Below are positions 23,505 to 31,365 of a stretch of DNA of 64,000 bases, piece by piece. Made by a program: the position numbers and the translations under genes. Source of the DNA: Bacillota bacterium (GTDB lineage Bacteria; Bacillota; Clostridia; Peptostreptococcales; Anaerovoracaceae). Location of the stretch: positions 1-64,000 of the forward strand of contig JAFRVY010000014.1 of NCBI GenBank assembly GCA_017438285.1, read 5' to 3'. Positions within the stretch are counted from its first letter, which is position 1. Each line of letters begins with the position of its first letter. A model generated the notes under the pieces. It made no database searches and had not been told where the DNA came from. It saw only the letters and a program-made list of their open reading frames with translations.

Positions 23505-23693
23505 CTAAAAGAATAAATACTTAATCAAACTCAGCAGTATGAAAAATCCCATGATGCTGCCGGCAAAGGCCAGAGCGTGCTTGACAGGATGTCTCCTCGC
23601 ACGCATAAATCCGTACCCCAAAAGGGTCAGGACGATCGCTCCCGACCATTGCATGACAATTGGATTTGCTGCTATCGTGTTCAGCGTTTCCAT
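23505..23693 (-). CDS. Small two-span membrane protein
   Basis: 62 residues with GGGAGGAG close before the ATG. Two membrane helices (VMQWSGAIVLTLLGYGFMRA; ALAFAGSIMGFFILLSLIKY) joined by a basic turn RRHPVKH. No family recognised. Sits between the DUF1002 and DUF308 genes on the same strand. Confidence 0.7.
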   Translation of the reverse strand: METLNTIAANPIVMQWSGAIVLTLLGYGFMRARRHPVKHALAFAGSIMGFFILLSLIKYLFF

Positions 23694-23707
23694 TTGTTAA
23701 CTCCTCC

Positions 23708-23727
23708 CGCGCCGCAATGGCGGCGCG
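23708..23727 (-). other. GC-rich intergenic hairpin before a ribosome site
   Basis: CGCGCCGC/GCGGCGCG with a CATT loop, no T-run. It ends directly at the Shine-Dalgarno sequence of the 62-residue gene, so it could be a processing or attenuation element between the DUF1002 and small-protein genes. Confidence 0.5.
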
Positions 23728-23731
23728 TATA

Positions 23732-24595
23732 TTAGAATAGATTCATGAACCACTCTATGATTCTGGAGAAAAAGCCTTTTGCCTGCTCCGAATCGAACAT
23801 GTCTTTGAAGTTCTCCAGTATGGACTGTGACTGTCTCTTTACATTGCTCCAGTCGATATCGAGGCCCTGCAGATTCTCAAGCATGTTTGCGATCTTCTCT
23901 ACCGTGCTGTCGGAAATATCCACGCCGGCTTCCTCGGCAGCATCTCTGATCGCTTCCCTGATCTCTTCATCCGTCATATCCGGATTGTCTGCCATCTGCT
24001 CCTTGACCTTGGCGATGATTCCTTCGGCCGCTTCCTGATCTCCAATCTCCTCGGCCACTTCTCCTGTCGTCGTCAGTTCTCCGACAGAACCTTCGATGAC
24101 TTCATCGCTGACTTCCTCTCCGGTCATTTCTTCGTACGCCTTGATCGTACCGACGAGCGCCGCCGTTCCGGATATTTCAAAAGGTCCGACGACCTTGACA
24201 TCCGCGCCGCTGACGCCGGCTGTTGCCAGAGCGTTTCGATACATGCCCGTGGTGCAGAAGTTGATGTTCTGCGTCTCGACCTGTATCTCATCGCCGCCGT
24301 TCTCCTTGATCAGAACGGACGAAAGCGCCCTGCTTCCGATTTCCGATGAGCTCACATACGCATCCAGATACTGGTGTTCCTCAGCGTTTGTGACCGTAAT
24401 GATATTGTAGCCTTCCGTACCATCGACTCCGAGGAGTTCAAGCACCGTCGCCCGTTCGGAATCCGAAAGGTCTGCGCCCAGCGCCAGATACGAATCGCCG
24501 TCCGCTGCAAAGACACTCGCCGTCGGCATTACCATAGACACGGCAAAAACGGCAGCCAGTATCGCTGTCAGCTTCCTCCTAAATATATTCTTCAT
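23732..24595 (-). CDS. DUF1002 secreted protein
   Basis: 287 residues with a Sec signal peptide (RRKLTAILAAVFAVSMVMPT then ASVFAA). The mature part begins DGDSYLALGADLSDSERATV, followed by LLGVDGTEGYNIITVTNAEE, the DUF1002 hallmark. A helical C-terminal region (residues 165-285) follows and ends FFSRIIEWFMNLF, a short amphipathic or membrane-touching helix. Function of DUF1002 is unknown. AAAGGGG precedes the ATG. Confidence 0.88.
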   Translation of the reverse strand: MKNIFRRKLTAILAAVFAVSMVMPTASVFAADGDSYLALGADLSDSERATVLELLGVDGTEGYNIITVTNAEEHQYLDAYVSSSEIGSRALSSVLIKENGGDEIQVETQNINFCTTGMYRNALATAGVSGADVKVVGPFEISGTAALVGTIKAYEEMTGEEVSDEVIEGSVGELTTTGEVAEEIGDQEAAEGIIAKVKEQMADNPDMTDEEIREAIRDAAEEAGVDISDSTVEKIANMLENLQGLDIDWSNVKRQSQSILENFKDMFDSEQAKGFFSRIIEWFMNLF

Positions 24596-24616
24596 GAGAA
24601 TCCCCTTTCTTTCTTC

Positions 24617-24877
24617 TCAATCCTTGTCATTGTAATAGTCGCTGTTCTTGACGGCATTTGCAAAGTACGCCAGAAGAGCGCCCACTCCTACGAGCAGCCC
24701 AAACTTGCCCCATCCGCTGGAAGGTGCCTCATAGCCTTGTGACTGAGGAGCCCTGTGCTCCGATGATTTTGCCTTGCGGCCCCTTCTAGGTGTCGGTCCG
24801 CTTGGACGCGTGATTTTCTGGTCGCCCTTCGGCTTCCAGACCGTAGTGTCTTTTTCTTTTCTATTACCCATATCCAC
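24617..24877 (-). CDS. Small C-terminally anchored protein, unknown
   Basis: 86 residues. Highly basic, Pro/Ser/Lys-rich cytoplasmic part (residues 1-55), then one membrane helix (GKFGLLVGVGALLAYFANAV) and a short acidic end. The start is uncertain: ATG codons at residues 1 and 3 both lack a good ribosome site. It lies 21 bp before the DUF1002 gene on the same strand. No family recognised. Confidence 0.55.
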   Translation of the reverse strand: MDMGNRKEKDTTVWKPKGDQKITRPSGPTPRRGRKAKSSEHRAPQSQGYEAPSSGWGKFGLLVGVGALLAYFANAVKNSDYYNDKD

Positions 24878-24961
24878 ATTATCCCATTAAATCACTAGTA
24901 TTTCAATAGAACGAGGTCGCCTGCATTCTTAAATTTGATTTAGGTTTTTGCTTTCATGTAG

Positions 24962-24967
24962 TATAAT
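24962..24967 (+). promoter_or_regulatory. -10 box of the C11 peptidase gene
   Basis: TATAAT 45 bp before the ATG. The -35 region is poor. GTGAGG lies 6 bp before the ATG as ribosome site. Confidence 0.45.
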
Positions 24968-25011
24968 TCTAATAGAATACAGTAGCATCAATACATGAAT
25001 GTGAGGTCAAC

Positions 25012-27414
25012 ATGAACAGGAACAGACCACGAGCAAGAAAAACCTTCACAAGCGGCAGCAGCGGACACAGCGGCGGCGGTTTTGGCGGGGGTTCCAGCCA
25101 TAGCGGCGGTGGGTTCAGCTCCGGCGGCAGCAGCCACAGTTCTGGCGGAGGCGGAGGATTCTTTAGCGGATCCGGCTCCGGCGGCGGACGATACGTCGGG
25201 AGGTCCAGATCTCCGGGCGGATGCCTCATCGTCATCTTCATTATTGCCATTCTGGTCTTCGGCGGAGGCGGTCTCGGTTTGGGCGGCCTCCTTGGCGGCG
25301 GCAGCGGCAATTATGAGCAGAACATCGATTACGGCAACAGCACCTACGGCGGCTGGTACGAAGGTCAGTCCAACAGCGGTCATCTGAACACCGAAGTGGA
25401 CCCTGCAGCCCGCGAAAAGTACACGACGATCAAAGGCAACGGCAATGACGTCTTCACGATAATGGTCTACATGTGCGGCACCGATCTGGAGTCCAACTCG
25501 GCGGCGGCCACCAGGGACCTGAACGAGATGATCAACGCCACCGTCAATAACAAAAACCTGAACCTGATCGTCTATACGGGCGGCTGCAAGCGATGGAGAA
25601 ATGACGTCATCAGCAGCAGCTACAACCAGGTCTGGCAGATTCAGAACGGCAACATCAAGTGCCTGGAGCAGAACGCCGGCAACCCGTCCATGACAAAGGA
25701 CACGACCCTGTCATCCTACATCAGATGGGTCAACAAATACTTCCCTTCCAACAGAACAGCGCTGATCTTCTGGGATCACGGCGGCGGTTCCATTGGCGGT
25801 TATGGATATGACGAGAAATACCCGAACACCGGCTCTATGAGTCTGAGCGGCATCAAGACCGCACTCGACGACGCCAAGGTCAAGTTTGACTTCATCGGTT
25901 TCGATACCTGCCTCATGGCAACGACAGAGACTGCGCTCATCCTCGATGACTACGCAGACTACATGATCGGCAGTGAAGAGACGGAGCCGGGCATCGGCTG
26001 GTACTACACCGGCTGGCTCAGCGATCTGAACGCCAACACCTCGATGGCAACGCTGGATATCGGTAAGCGGATCGTAGATGACTTTACATCCCACTGCGCA
26101 AGCCAGTGCCCTGGTCAGTCGACCACCCTTTCGGTCGTTGACCTTGCGGAATTGTCGCAGACCGTGCCTTCGAAGCTCAAAGCCTTTGCAGGAAGCGCCA
26201 GCGACAAAATCACGGGCAACGAATACAAAGAAGTCGCAATCGCAAGAAGCGGCAGCAAGGAATTCGCACAGAGCAACAGGCTCGACCAGATCGACCTGGT
26301 TCACTTCGCGAAGCTCCTCGATACCCAGGCAAGCAAAGACCTGGCGGATACGCTTCTCGAAGCGATCAAATACAACAAGACGGCCAACTCGACGGCTAAT
26401 GCTTACGGTCTTTCGATCTACTTCCCTTACAAGACTTTGAACAAGGTCGATGCCATGAGCAACACATATAAGGCGATCGGCATGGATGAGGACTACACTA
26501 CCTGCATCCGCCAGTTCGCGCAGATGGAAGTCAGCGGACAGTCCATCTTTGGCGGTTCTTCACCGTTCGCTCCGCTGATCGGACAGAACCAGCAGCAGGG
26601 CAGCAGCCAGAGCACGCAGGCGATCGAGCAGATCATCAACTCCCTCTTCTCCGGCAGATATCACGACTTTGACGAAGCCGGCCTGGAGGATTTGGACGAA
26701 GACAACACGTCATTCGTAACGGATGGAGATCTGGATGCGGAATCGGTAGCCAAATACATCAGTGAAAACCAGCTGACCGCGGAAGACCTCGTATGGCAGA
26801 AAAATGCTGACGGTGAACAGGCCATCATCCTCTCGGAAGATCAGTGGAGTCTGGTACAGACTGTAGACATGCAGATGTACTACGACACGGGACACGGCTA
26901 CGCCGACCTGGGACTCGACAATGTCTTTGAATTCGACGATGACGGCAACCTGCTGCCGACCCTCGACAGAACGTGGCTCGCCCTTGATGGACAGCTCGTC
27001 TCCTACTACCACACGGAGACCCTCGAAAAGGGCAACGACGAGTACTCGATCACCGGTTACGTTCCGGTCCTGCTCAACGGCGATAAAGCGCACCTGATTC
27101 TCGTATTCGACAATGAAAACGAGCAGGGATATGTCGCCGGCGTCAGCTACGACTATGACGAGGACGTTACGGAAACAGCAGCAAAAGCTCTGCCAAGCCT
27201 GAAGAAAGGCGACGAGCTCGAGTTCGTATGCAGTTACTACAATTACAACGGTAAATATGATGATGACTACATCATCGGAAAGAAGATGATCGTTGAGGAT
27301 CCTGATGGAATCGAGATCACCAATGAAAAGATCGGACAGGGCGGCGCGAACATCATGTACCGCTTCACCGACATCTACGGCAACCAGTTCTGGACGCCGG
27401 TCATCGAAAATTAA
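25012..27414 (+). CDS. Clostripain-family (C11) cysteine peptidase, membrane-anchored
   Basis: 800 residues. Residues 12-62 are a Gly/Ser/His low-complexity stretch; a single membrane helix follows (GCLIVIFIIAILVFGGGGLG, about 70-89) and the remainder should face outside. The C11 domain covers about 140-510: FTIMVYMCGTDLESNSAAAT, the catalytic His256 in FWDHGGG and Cys300 in GFDTCLMA. The C-terminal 280 residues (about 520-800) are an acidic beta-rich region without recognised domain. C11 enzymes cut after Arg or Lys. Strongly expressed-looking codon use. The low-complexity N-terminus ahead of the anchor would be cytoplasmic, which is odd. Confidence 0.9.
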   Translation: MNRNRPRARKTFTSGSSGHSGGGFGGGSSHSGGGFSSGGSSHSSGGGGGFFSGSGSGGGRYVGRSRSPGGCLIVIFIIAILVFGGGGLGLGGLLGGGSGNYEQNIDYGNSTYGGWYEGQSNSGHLNTEVDPAAREKYTTIKGNGNDVFTIMVYMCGTDLESNSAAATRDLNEMINATVNNKNLNLIVYTGGCKRWRNDVISSSYNQVWQIQNGNIKCLEQNAGNPSMTKDTTLSSYIRWVNKYFPSNRTALIFWDHGGGSIGGYGYDEKYPNTGSMSLSGIKTALDDAKVKFDFIGFDTCLMATTETALILDDYADYMIGSEETEPGIGWYYTGWLSDLNANTSMATLDIGKRIVDDFTSHCASQCPGQSTTLSVVDLAELSQTVPSKLKAFAGSASDKITGNEYKEVAIARSGSKEFAQSNRLDQIDLVHFAKLLDTQASKDLADTLLEAIKYNKTANSTANAYGLSIYFPYKTLNKVDAMSNTYKAIGMDEDYTTCIRQFAQMEVSGQSIFGGSSPFAPLIGQNQQQGSSQSTQAIEQIINSLFSGRYHDFDEAGLEDLDEDNTSFVTDGDLDAESVAKYISENQLTAEDLVWQKNADGEQAIILSEDQWSLVQTVDMQMYYDTGHGYADLGLDNVFEFDDDGNLLPTLDRTWLALDGQLVSYYHTETLEKGNDEYSITGYVPVLLNGDKAHLILVFDNENEQGYVAGVSYDYDEDVTETAAKALPSLKKGDELEFVCSYYNYNGKYDDDYIIGKKMIVEDPDGIEITNEKIGQGGANIMYRFTDIYGNQFWTPVIEN

Positions 27415-27431
27415 AACCGAATAAGATTATC

Positions 27432-27470
27432 GGCGGCGGCGCGGTATTATCCGCGGCGCCTCCTTTTTCT
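27432..27470. terminator. Terminator between convergent genes
   Basis: GGCGGCGGCGCGG/CCGCGGCGCCTCC, imperfect but very GC-rich, followed by TTTTTC on the plus strand. Lies between the peptidase and the YwaF-like gene. Confidence 0.55.
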
Positions 27471-28208
27471 AAAGAACGCAGGAAGTCCGTACATGACGAG
27501 CACCAGCGCGGCAAGTATGATCGCATATCCGATGCGGTAATCGCCAAGAGCCGCAAACGGTGCCAGCGGACTTGCGGGACTGAGATGAACTAGATACATA
27601 TAGTTCATACCGAACCGTACATCAAATAAATAAACACCGATAGCCATGGCTATCAGCACGCAAATATTGACCGGGATCGTTTTGATTTCCGGTCTTATTT
27701 CTTCTGCAACAAGAAGCATGATCACATAGGTGACCAGCATGATGTGCACGGAGAAACTGTGGATGCTCATGAGATTTGCGAAAGGCGGAAGCGCCGTCCA
27801 CGCCGGAAACAGCAGCGCCGAAAGCCCCGCCGGAATGCCGATCAGATACAGGAAGTTTCCCGCATACTGGCTGAATACATTCTGATGCCGCCCCACCGGC
27901 GCAAAGAGTGCGTGCAGGATGACGATGATGATGCTAAGCGAACAGAGCTGCAGCGGCAGATAGGCAAGCGCCGAGATGCCGTTCACCGCCGCGATGATAT
28001 ATTTCAAAATCTCATCGGCGATCATTACGACCGCAAAAGCCTGCCGGATGCGTTTCCTGCCTCCGCCGGCTTTGAGATAGATGACCGTGCACAGGAATGC
28101 AAAGCACAAAAATAATACCAGCCACTCCATGTGACCGGTGTCAAAGTGGCTGAATCCATCGCACTTGCTTCTGTCAACTGTCTCTACGGTATTCCACAAA
28201 AAATCCAT
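27447..28208 (-). CDS. TIGR02206/YwaF family membrane protein
   Basis: 253 residues, about seven membrane helices. The family marks are a His in the first loop (HMEWLVLFLCFAFLCTVIYL), YLPLQLCSLSIIIVILHALF near residue 83, and the segment MSIHSFSVHIMLVTYVIMLL near 150. Function of this family is not established. It follows the lysozyme-like gene by 10 bp and shares its transcript. Confidence 0.88.
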   Translation of the reverse strand: MDFLWNTVETVDRSKCDGFSHFDTGHMEWLVLFLCFAFLCTVIYLKAGGGRKRIRQAFAVVMIADEILKYIIAAVNGISALAYLPLQLCSLSIIIVILHALFAPVGRHQNVFSQYAGNFLYLIGIPAGLSALLFPAWTALPPFANLMSIHSFSVHIMLVTYVIMLLVAEEIRPEIKTIPVNICVLIAMAIGVYLFDVRFGMNYMYLVHLSPASPLAPFAALGDYRIGYAIILAALVLVMYGLPAFFRKRRRRG

Positions 28209-28217
28209 CTCTGATCC

Positions 28218-28862
28218 TTATGAGTAAGGGTAATATCTTAGTACATGCTTGACGTAATTCACGTCCCCATAGCCGTTCATCTTCAGCTTCTTGGCCATCA
28301 TCTCAGAAAACTCTCTGGCGTTGTCTTCCGTGTACTTTCCGTCTTTTTTGAGTGCCCAGGTGATGTAACCGTCACCGAAATTGTAGCCCTGGATCGCAAG
28401 TTTTATCCTTTTGATATCCGTCGGGCCTTTGCACTTGGCAAGCTTGATGTCATCAGCCAGCTGGTGGATGCCGCACTCGATGGAGTAGCGCGGGTCGGTG
28501 ATGCTGTGCGGCTTGTGCTCAAACCGAGTGTTGTACTTGCCTTCCGATGCCTGCATCGGGTCATTTCCGCGGCCGTGAGACTCCTGCATCATGACTGCGC
28601 TGACCAGCGGAGCGTATTCTTCGATGCCGTATTCCTTCGCCAGTTTCTGGATGGTGTCTTCGTAGCTTTTGACGCTCGGGCTGATTGGCTTGTGAATTTT
28701 GTTCGTGCTCTGCGTGACTCCAAAAACGACAACAAGGATCGCCAGTCCTACGGCGACCATAGCAAAAAAACGCAAGGTGCGCCTCGTTGTGAAGCGCCTT
28801 TGTCTGTTCAGTTTTCTTGAGTGGCTGCTTTTGCTTGTCCTGTTACGTTTTTTCTTAGCCAT
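28218..28862 (-). CDS. Lysozyme-like (CwlT-type) membrane-anchored muramidase
   Basis: 214 residues from the ATG at 28862. Basic cytoplasmic N-terminus (KKKRNRTSKSSHSRKLNRQR), one membrane helix (FFAMVAVGLAILVVVFGV), then a wall-facing lysozyme-fold domain: PLVSAVMMQESHGRGNDPMQ, where the Glu of MQESHG is the likely catalytic acid; GIHQLADDIKLA; IQGYNFGDGYITWAL. This matches the lysozyme domain of CwlT, which opens the wall for conjugation or growth. The NlpC part of CwlT is absent. A GTG two codons upstream is the alternative start; a TATAAT abuts it, see findings. Confidence 0.87.
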   Translation of the reverse strand: MAKKKRNRTSKSSHSRKLNRQRRFTTRRTLRFFAMVAVGLAILVVVFGVTQSTNKIHKPISPSVKSYEDTIQKLAKEYGIEEYAPLVSAVMMQESHGRGNDPMQASEGKYNTRFEHKPHSITDPRYSIECGIHQLADDIKLAKCKGPTDIKRIKLAIQGYNFGDGYITWALKKDGKYTEDNAREFSEMMAKKLKMNGYGDVNYVKHVLRYYPYS

Positions 28863-28901
28863 GGACACATTATAACACAGTCACTCTTCCCGTGGGATAC
28901 C

Positions 28902-28930
28902 TTGACACTGAAACTGCGGTTTGCTACAAT
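28902..28930 (+). promoter_or_regulatory. Promoter of the PTS IIC-like gene
   Basis: TTGACA, 17-bp spacer, TACAAT: almost consensus. A perfect inverted repeat CCGACAAT/ATTGTCGG (28935-28961) starts at the predicted transcription start, so it is either a 5'-end RNA hairpin or an operator. Confidence 0.8.
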
Positions 28931-28990
28931 CAATCCGACAATTCAAGTATTGGATTGTCGGGGTTATTGGAGTATTCAAGGAGACATGAA

Positions 28991-30046
28991 ATGAAAGAAT
29001 TCTTCAAGAGAAAAGACATTGAAATCAGCTTTAAGAGATACGTGCAGGACGCACTGTCGGCAATGGCGCTGGGCCTCTTTGCCACGCTGCTCATCGGTAC
29101 GATCCTGGACGTTCTGGGCGCACAGACGGCAGTTCTCTTTGGCGACAACACGATCTCGGCATTCCTCGTTCAAATCGGAGGCGTTGCAAAACAAATGATG
29201 GGCGTAGGTATCGGCATCGCCGTTGCCCAGAGCCTGAAGGCTCCGCCGCTCGTTCTGTTCTCAAGCGCCGTGACCGGTATGATGGGCGCGACCCTTACCG
29301 GATTTGGAATTGACCAAACCGGCGGTCCTGCCGGAGCATTTATTGCAGCGGCCCTGGGCGCTGAGTTCGGCAAGATGATATCCAAGGAAACGAAGGTGGA
29401 CATTCTCGTCACGCCGGCAGTGACCATCATCGTCGGCGGCATCGCCGCCAAGCTGGTGGGACCTGGCGTTGGCTGGTGTCTGGTCGAACTGGGCGATGCC
29501 ATTAAGGCAGCCACAGAATGGCAGCCGTTCTTCTTCGGCATCTTTATCGCTGTCGTCGTTGGACTTGCGCTGACCGCACCGATCTCCAGCGCAGCACTTT
29601 GTGTCATGCTCGAACTGTCGGGACTGGCTGCAGGTGCAGCAACCGTCGGATGCTGCGCGCAGATGGTCGGATTCGCCGCGGCAAGTTTCAAGGAAAACGG
29701 CGTTGGCGGACTGGTTGCGCAGGGTATCGGAACATCCATGCTGCAGATCTCCAATATCGTCAAACATCCATGGATCCTCGTGCCGCCGACATTGACTGCA
29801 GCCATCATAGGACCGATGGCGACCTGTCTCTTCGGCATGACGAACATTCCAATCGGCGCCGGTATGGGAACTTGCGGATTCGTTGGACAGATCGGCACAT
29901 TTACGTCGATGGGCTTCACACTGGACGTTCTCTGGAAGGTCCTGCTTCTGCAGATTGTACTTCCTGCCATCCTGGCGATCATCATCGACAAGATCATGCG
30001 CAAGATGGGACTCATCAAAGACGGCGACTACAAGCTGGAACTATAA
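28991..30046 (+). CDS. PTS transporter subunit IIC-like protein (PTS_EIIC_2 type)
   Basis: 351 residues from the ATG at 28991, chosen because AAGGAG lies seven bases upstream; an in-frame start at 28892 would lie upstream of the promoter. Eight to ten membrane segments with many Gly/Ala: ALSAMALGLFATLLIGTILD, GVGIGIAVAQSLKAPPLVLF, GVGWCLVELGDAIKAATEWQ, ATCLFGMTNIPIGAGMGTCG. This is the stand-alone IIC family that in Clostridia occurs without IIA or IIB partners; none is nearby. Substrate unknown. Own promoter and terminator. Confidence 0.85.
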   Translation: MKEFFKRKDIEISFKRYVQDALSAMALGLFATLLIGTILDVLGAQTAVLFGDNTISAFLVQIGGVAKQMMGVGIGIAVAQSLKAPPLVLFSSAVTGMMGATLTGFGIDQTGGPAGAFIAAALGAEFGKMISKETKVDILVTPAVTIIVGGIAAKLVGPGVGWCLVELGDAIKAATEWQPFFFGIFIAVVVGLALTAPISSAALCVMLELSGLAAGAATVGCCAQMVGFAAASFKENGVGGLVAQGIGTSMLQISNIVKHPWILVPPTLTAAIIGPMATCLFGMTNIPIGAGMGTCGFVGQIGTFTSMGFTLDVLWKVLLLQIVLPAILAIIIDKIMRKMGLIKDGDYKLEL

Positions 30047-30067
30047 AAATCTTTACGATAACAAAAG

Positions 30068-30098
30068 ACCGCTTGTCACAACTGACAAGCGGTTTTTT
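30068..30098 (+). terminator. Rho-independent terminator
   Basis: ACCGCTTGTCA/TGACAAGCGGT with a four-base loop and T6. Confidence 0.92.
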
Positions 30099-30117
30099 AT
30101 TCCTTCAATATATCCTG

Positions 30118-30579
30118 TTACTGTCGTGTAGCTATGGCCTGTGCCTTTTTTACCAGGATTCTCACCAGCCCGATGACGATGCCCATGACGAGGAGCCCGA
30201 CTGCAATTGCGCCTGCCATCAGCAGTGTCTCAAGACCGGTCTGGGCCGTGCCCATGACATCCTCCCGCAGCAGTTCAAACATGGTGCTGTAGATTTTGTA
30301 TCCGGGAACCAGACAGAGTATGCCCGGAATGATGAATACCGTCGATGCTTCTTTGAATACTCTTGCGCAAATGGCGCTGAGCAGCCCAACAGTGCAGGCT
30401 CCGGCAAAACAACCGGCGATCGGCGATGACATGTAATGAACTGCAATGATGTATGTGATCCATCCGAGGGCTCCAACCACCATGCATGCAGGAATCTTTT
30501 TGACCGGAACTCTGAATATGACGCTGAAGGCCAGCGTGGCGAATAACGCCAGCACGAATTGTGTCAGAAGATAAATCAT
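30118..30579 (-). CDS. ThrE-type threonine/serine exporter, small subunit (YjjB/DUF3815)
   Basis: 153 residues with five membrane segments: IYLLTQFVLALFATLAFSVI, PACMVVGALGWITYIIAVHY, SPIAGCFAGACTVGLLSAIC, and PGILCLVPGYKIYSTM, the conserved VPGxxIY, near residue 85. Works with the larger subunit to export threonine and serine. The ATG overlaps the stop of the upstream gene by 4 bp. Confidence 0.92.
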   Translation of the reverse strand: MIYLLTQFVLALFATLAFSVIFRVPVKKIPACMVVGALGWITYIIAVHYMSSPIAGCFAGACTVGLLSAICARVFKEASTVFIIPGILCLVPGYKIYSTMFELLREDVMGTAQTGLETLLMAGAIAVGLLVMGIVIGLVRILVKKAQAIATRQ

Positions 30580-31361
30580 AATACAATACCTCCAAACACA
30601 TCCCAGAATTTCAAAACGATACCTGCGCCGACAGCAAGAGAAACCGCTGTCAGAAATGCCTCTGCCATCCTGCCGAGTCCTGACACCATGTCGCCTGACA
30701 GGAAGTCTCTAATGGAATTGGTGATTGCAACGCCGGGTACAAAGAGCATGATGCATCCGGCGATAATCATATCGTAGTCCGCTGAACCTATGGAGGCCGC
30801 CGCAATCAATGCAAAGAACGCCGCGGCAGCACAGCAGCAAAGTCCGCGAATAAAGAAGTTGATGTCGAGATGTGACAGCGCTCTGGACATAGCGTAGCAG
30901 AAGGCGCCAATGATAAACGCCAGACAGAAGTCAATTGCGTTGCCGCCAAAGAGCACACTGAAACTGCCTGCTGCCAAACTGGCGCAGGCCACACGCACTC
31001 CGACCGGGTATTTCCTCTCCTTCTCGATCTCGTCGAGAACCTCCATGCCCTCTTCGACCGTCATGTCCGTCGTCGTAAAGGTTCTGGAAAAATCGTTGAC
31101 TCTGGAAATCTTGTTGAGATCTGTCTCTGAGGAATTGATCCTGCGGACATATGTGTGGGTACTATCTTCTTCGTCCCCGTTATCCAGGGTAACGAAAATA
31201 CCCGTCGGCATGGCGAACACGTCGACCGATTCGATCCCGCAGGCTTTGCAGATTCTTGTGATCGTATCTTCGACACGATAGATCTCGGCGCCTGCCTTCA
31301 TCATGATTTCTCCCGCCTTGACGGCAAGGAGCAATATGAGCTTTTGTCTCTTCTTCCCCAT
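30576..31361 (-). CDS. ThrE-type threonine/serine exporter, large subunit (YjjP/DUF1212)
   Basis: 261 residues. Cytosolic N-terminal domain with the family hallmark GEIMMKAGAEIYRVEDTITR near residue 13 and DVFAMPTGIFVTLDN near 43, followed by five membrane segments from about residue 120 and VPGVAITNSIRDFLSGDMVSG near 215. Paired with the YjjB-like subunit; fused ThrE proteins in actinobacteria combine both. It begins 4 bp after the ABC exporter stop. Confidence 0.93.
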   Translation of the reverse strand: MGKKRQKLILLLAVKAGEIMMKAGAEIYRVEDTITRICKACGIESVDVFAMPTGIFVTLDNGDEEDSTHTYVRRINSSETDLNKISRVNDFSRTFTTTDMTVEEGMEVLDEIEKERKYPVGVRVACASLAAGSFSVLFGGNAIDFCLAFIIGAFCYAMSRALSHLDINFFIRGLCCCAAAAFFALIAAASIGSADYDMIIAGCIMLFVPGVAITNSIRDFLSGDMVSGLGRMAEAFLTAVSLAVGAGIVLKFWDVFGGIVL

Positions 31362-31365
31362 TTAT

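Noticed and set aside
28892..28990. N-terminal extension of the PTS IIC gene
   Set aside because: The upstream ATG lies before the promoter and lacks a ribosome site; AAGGAG supports 28991.
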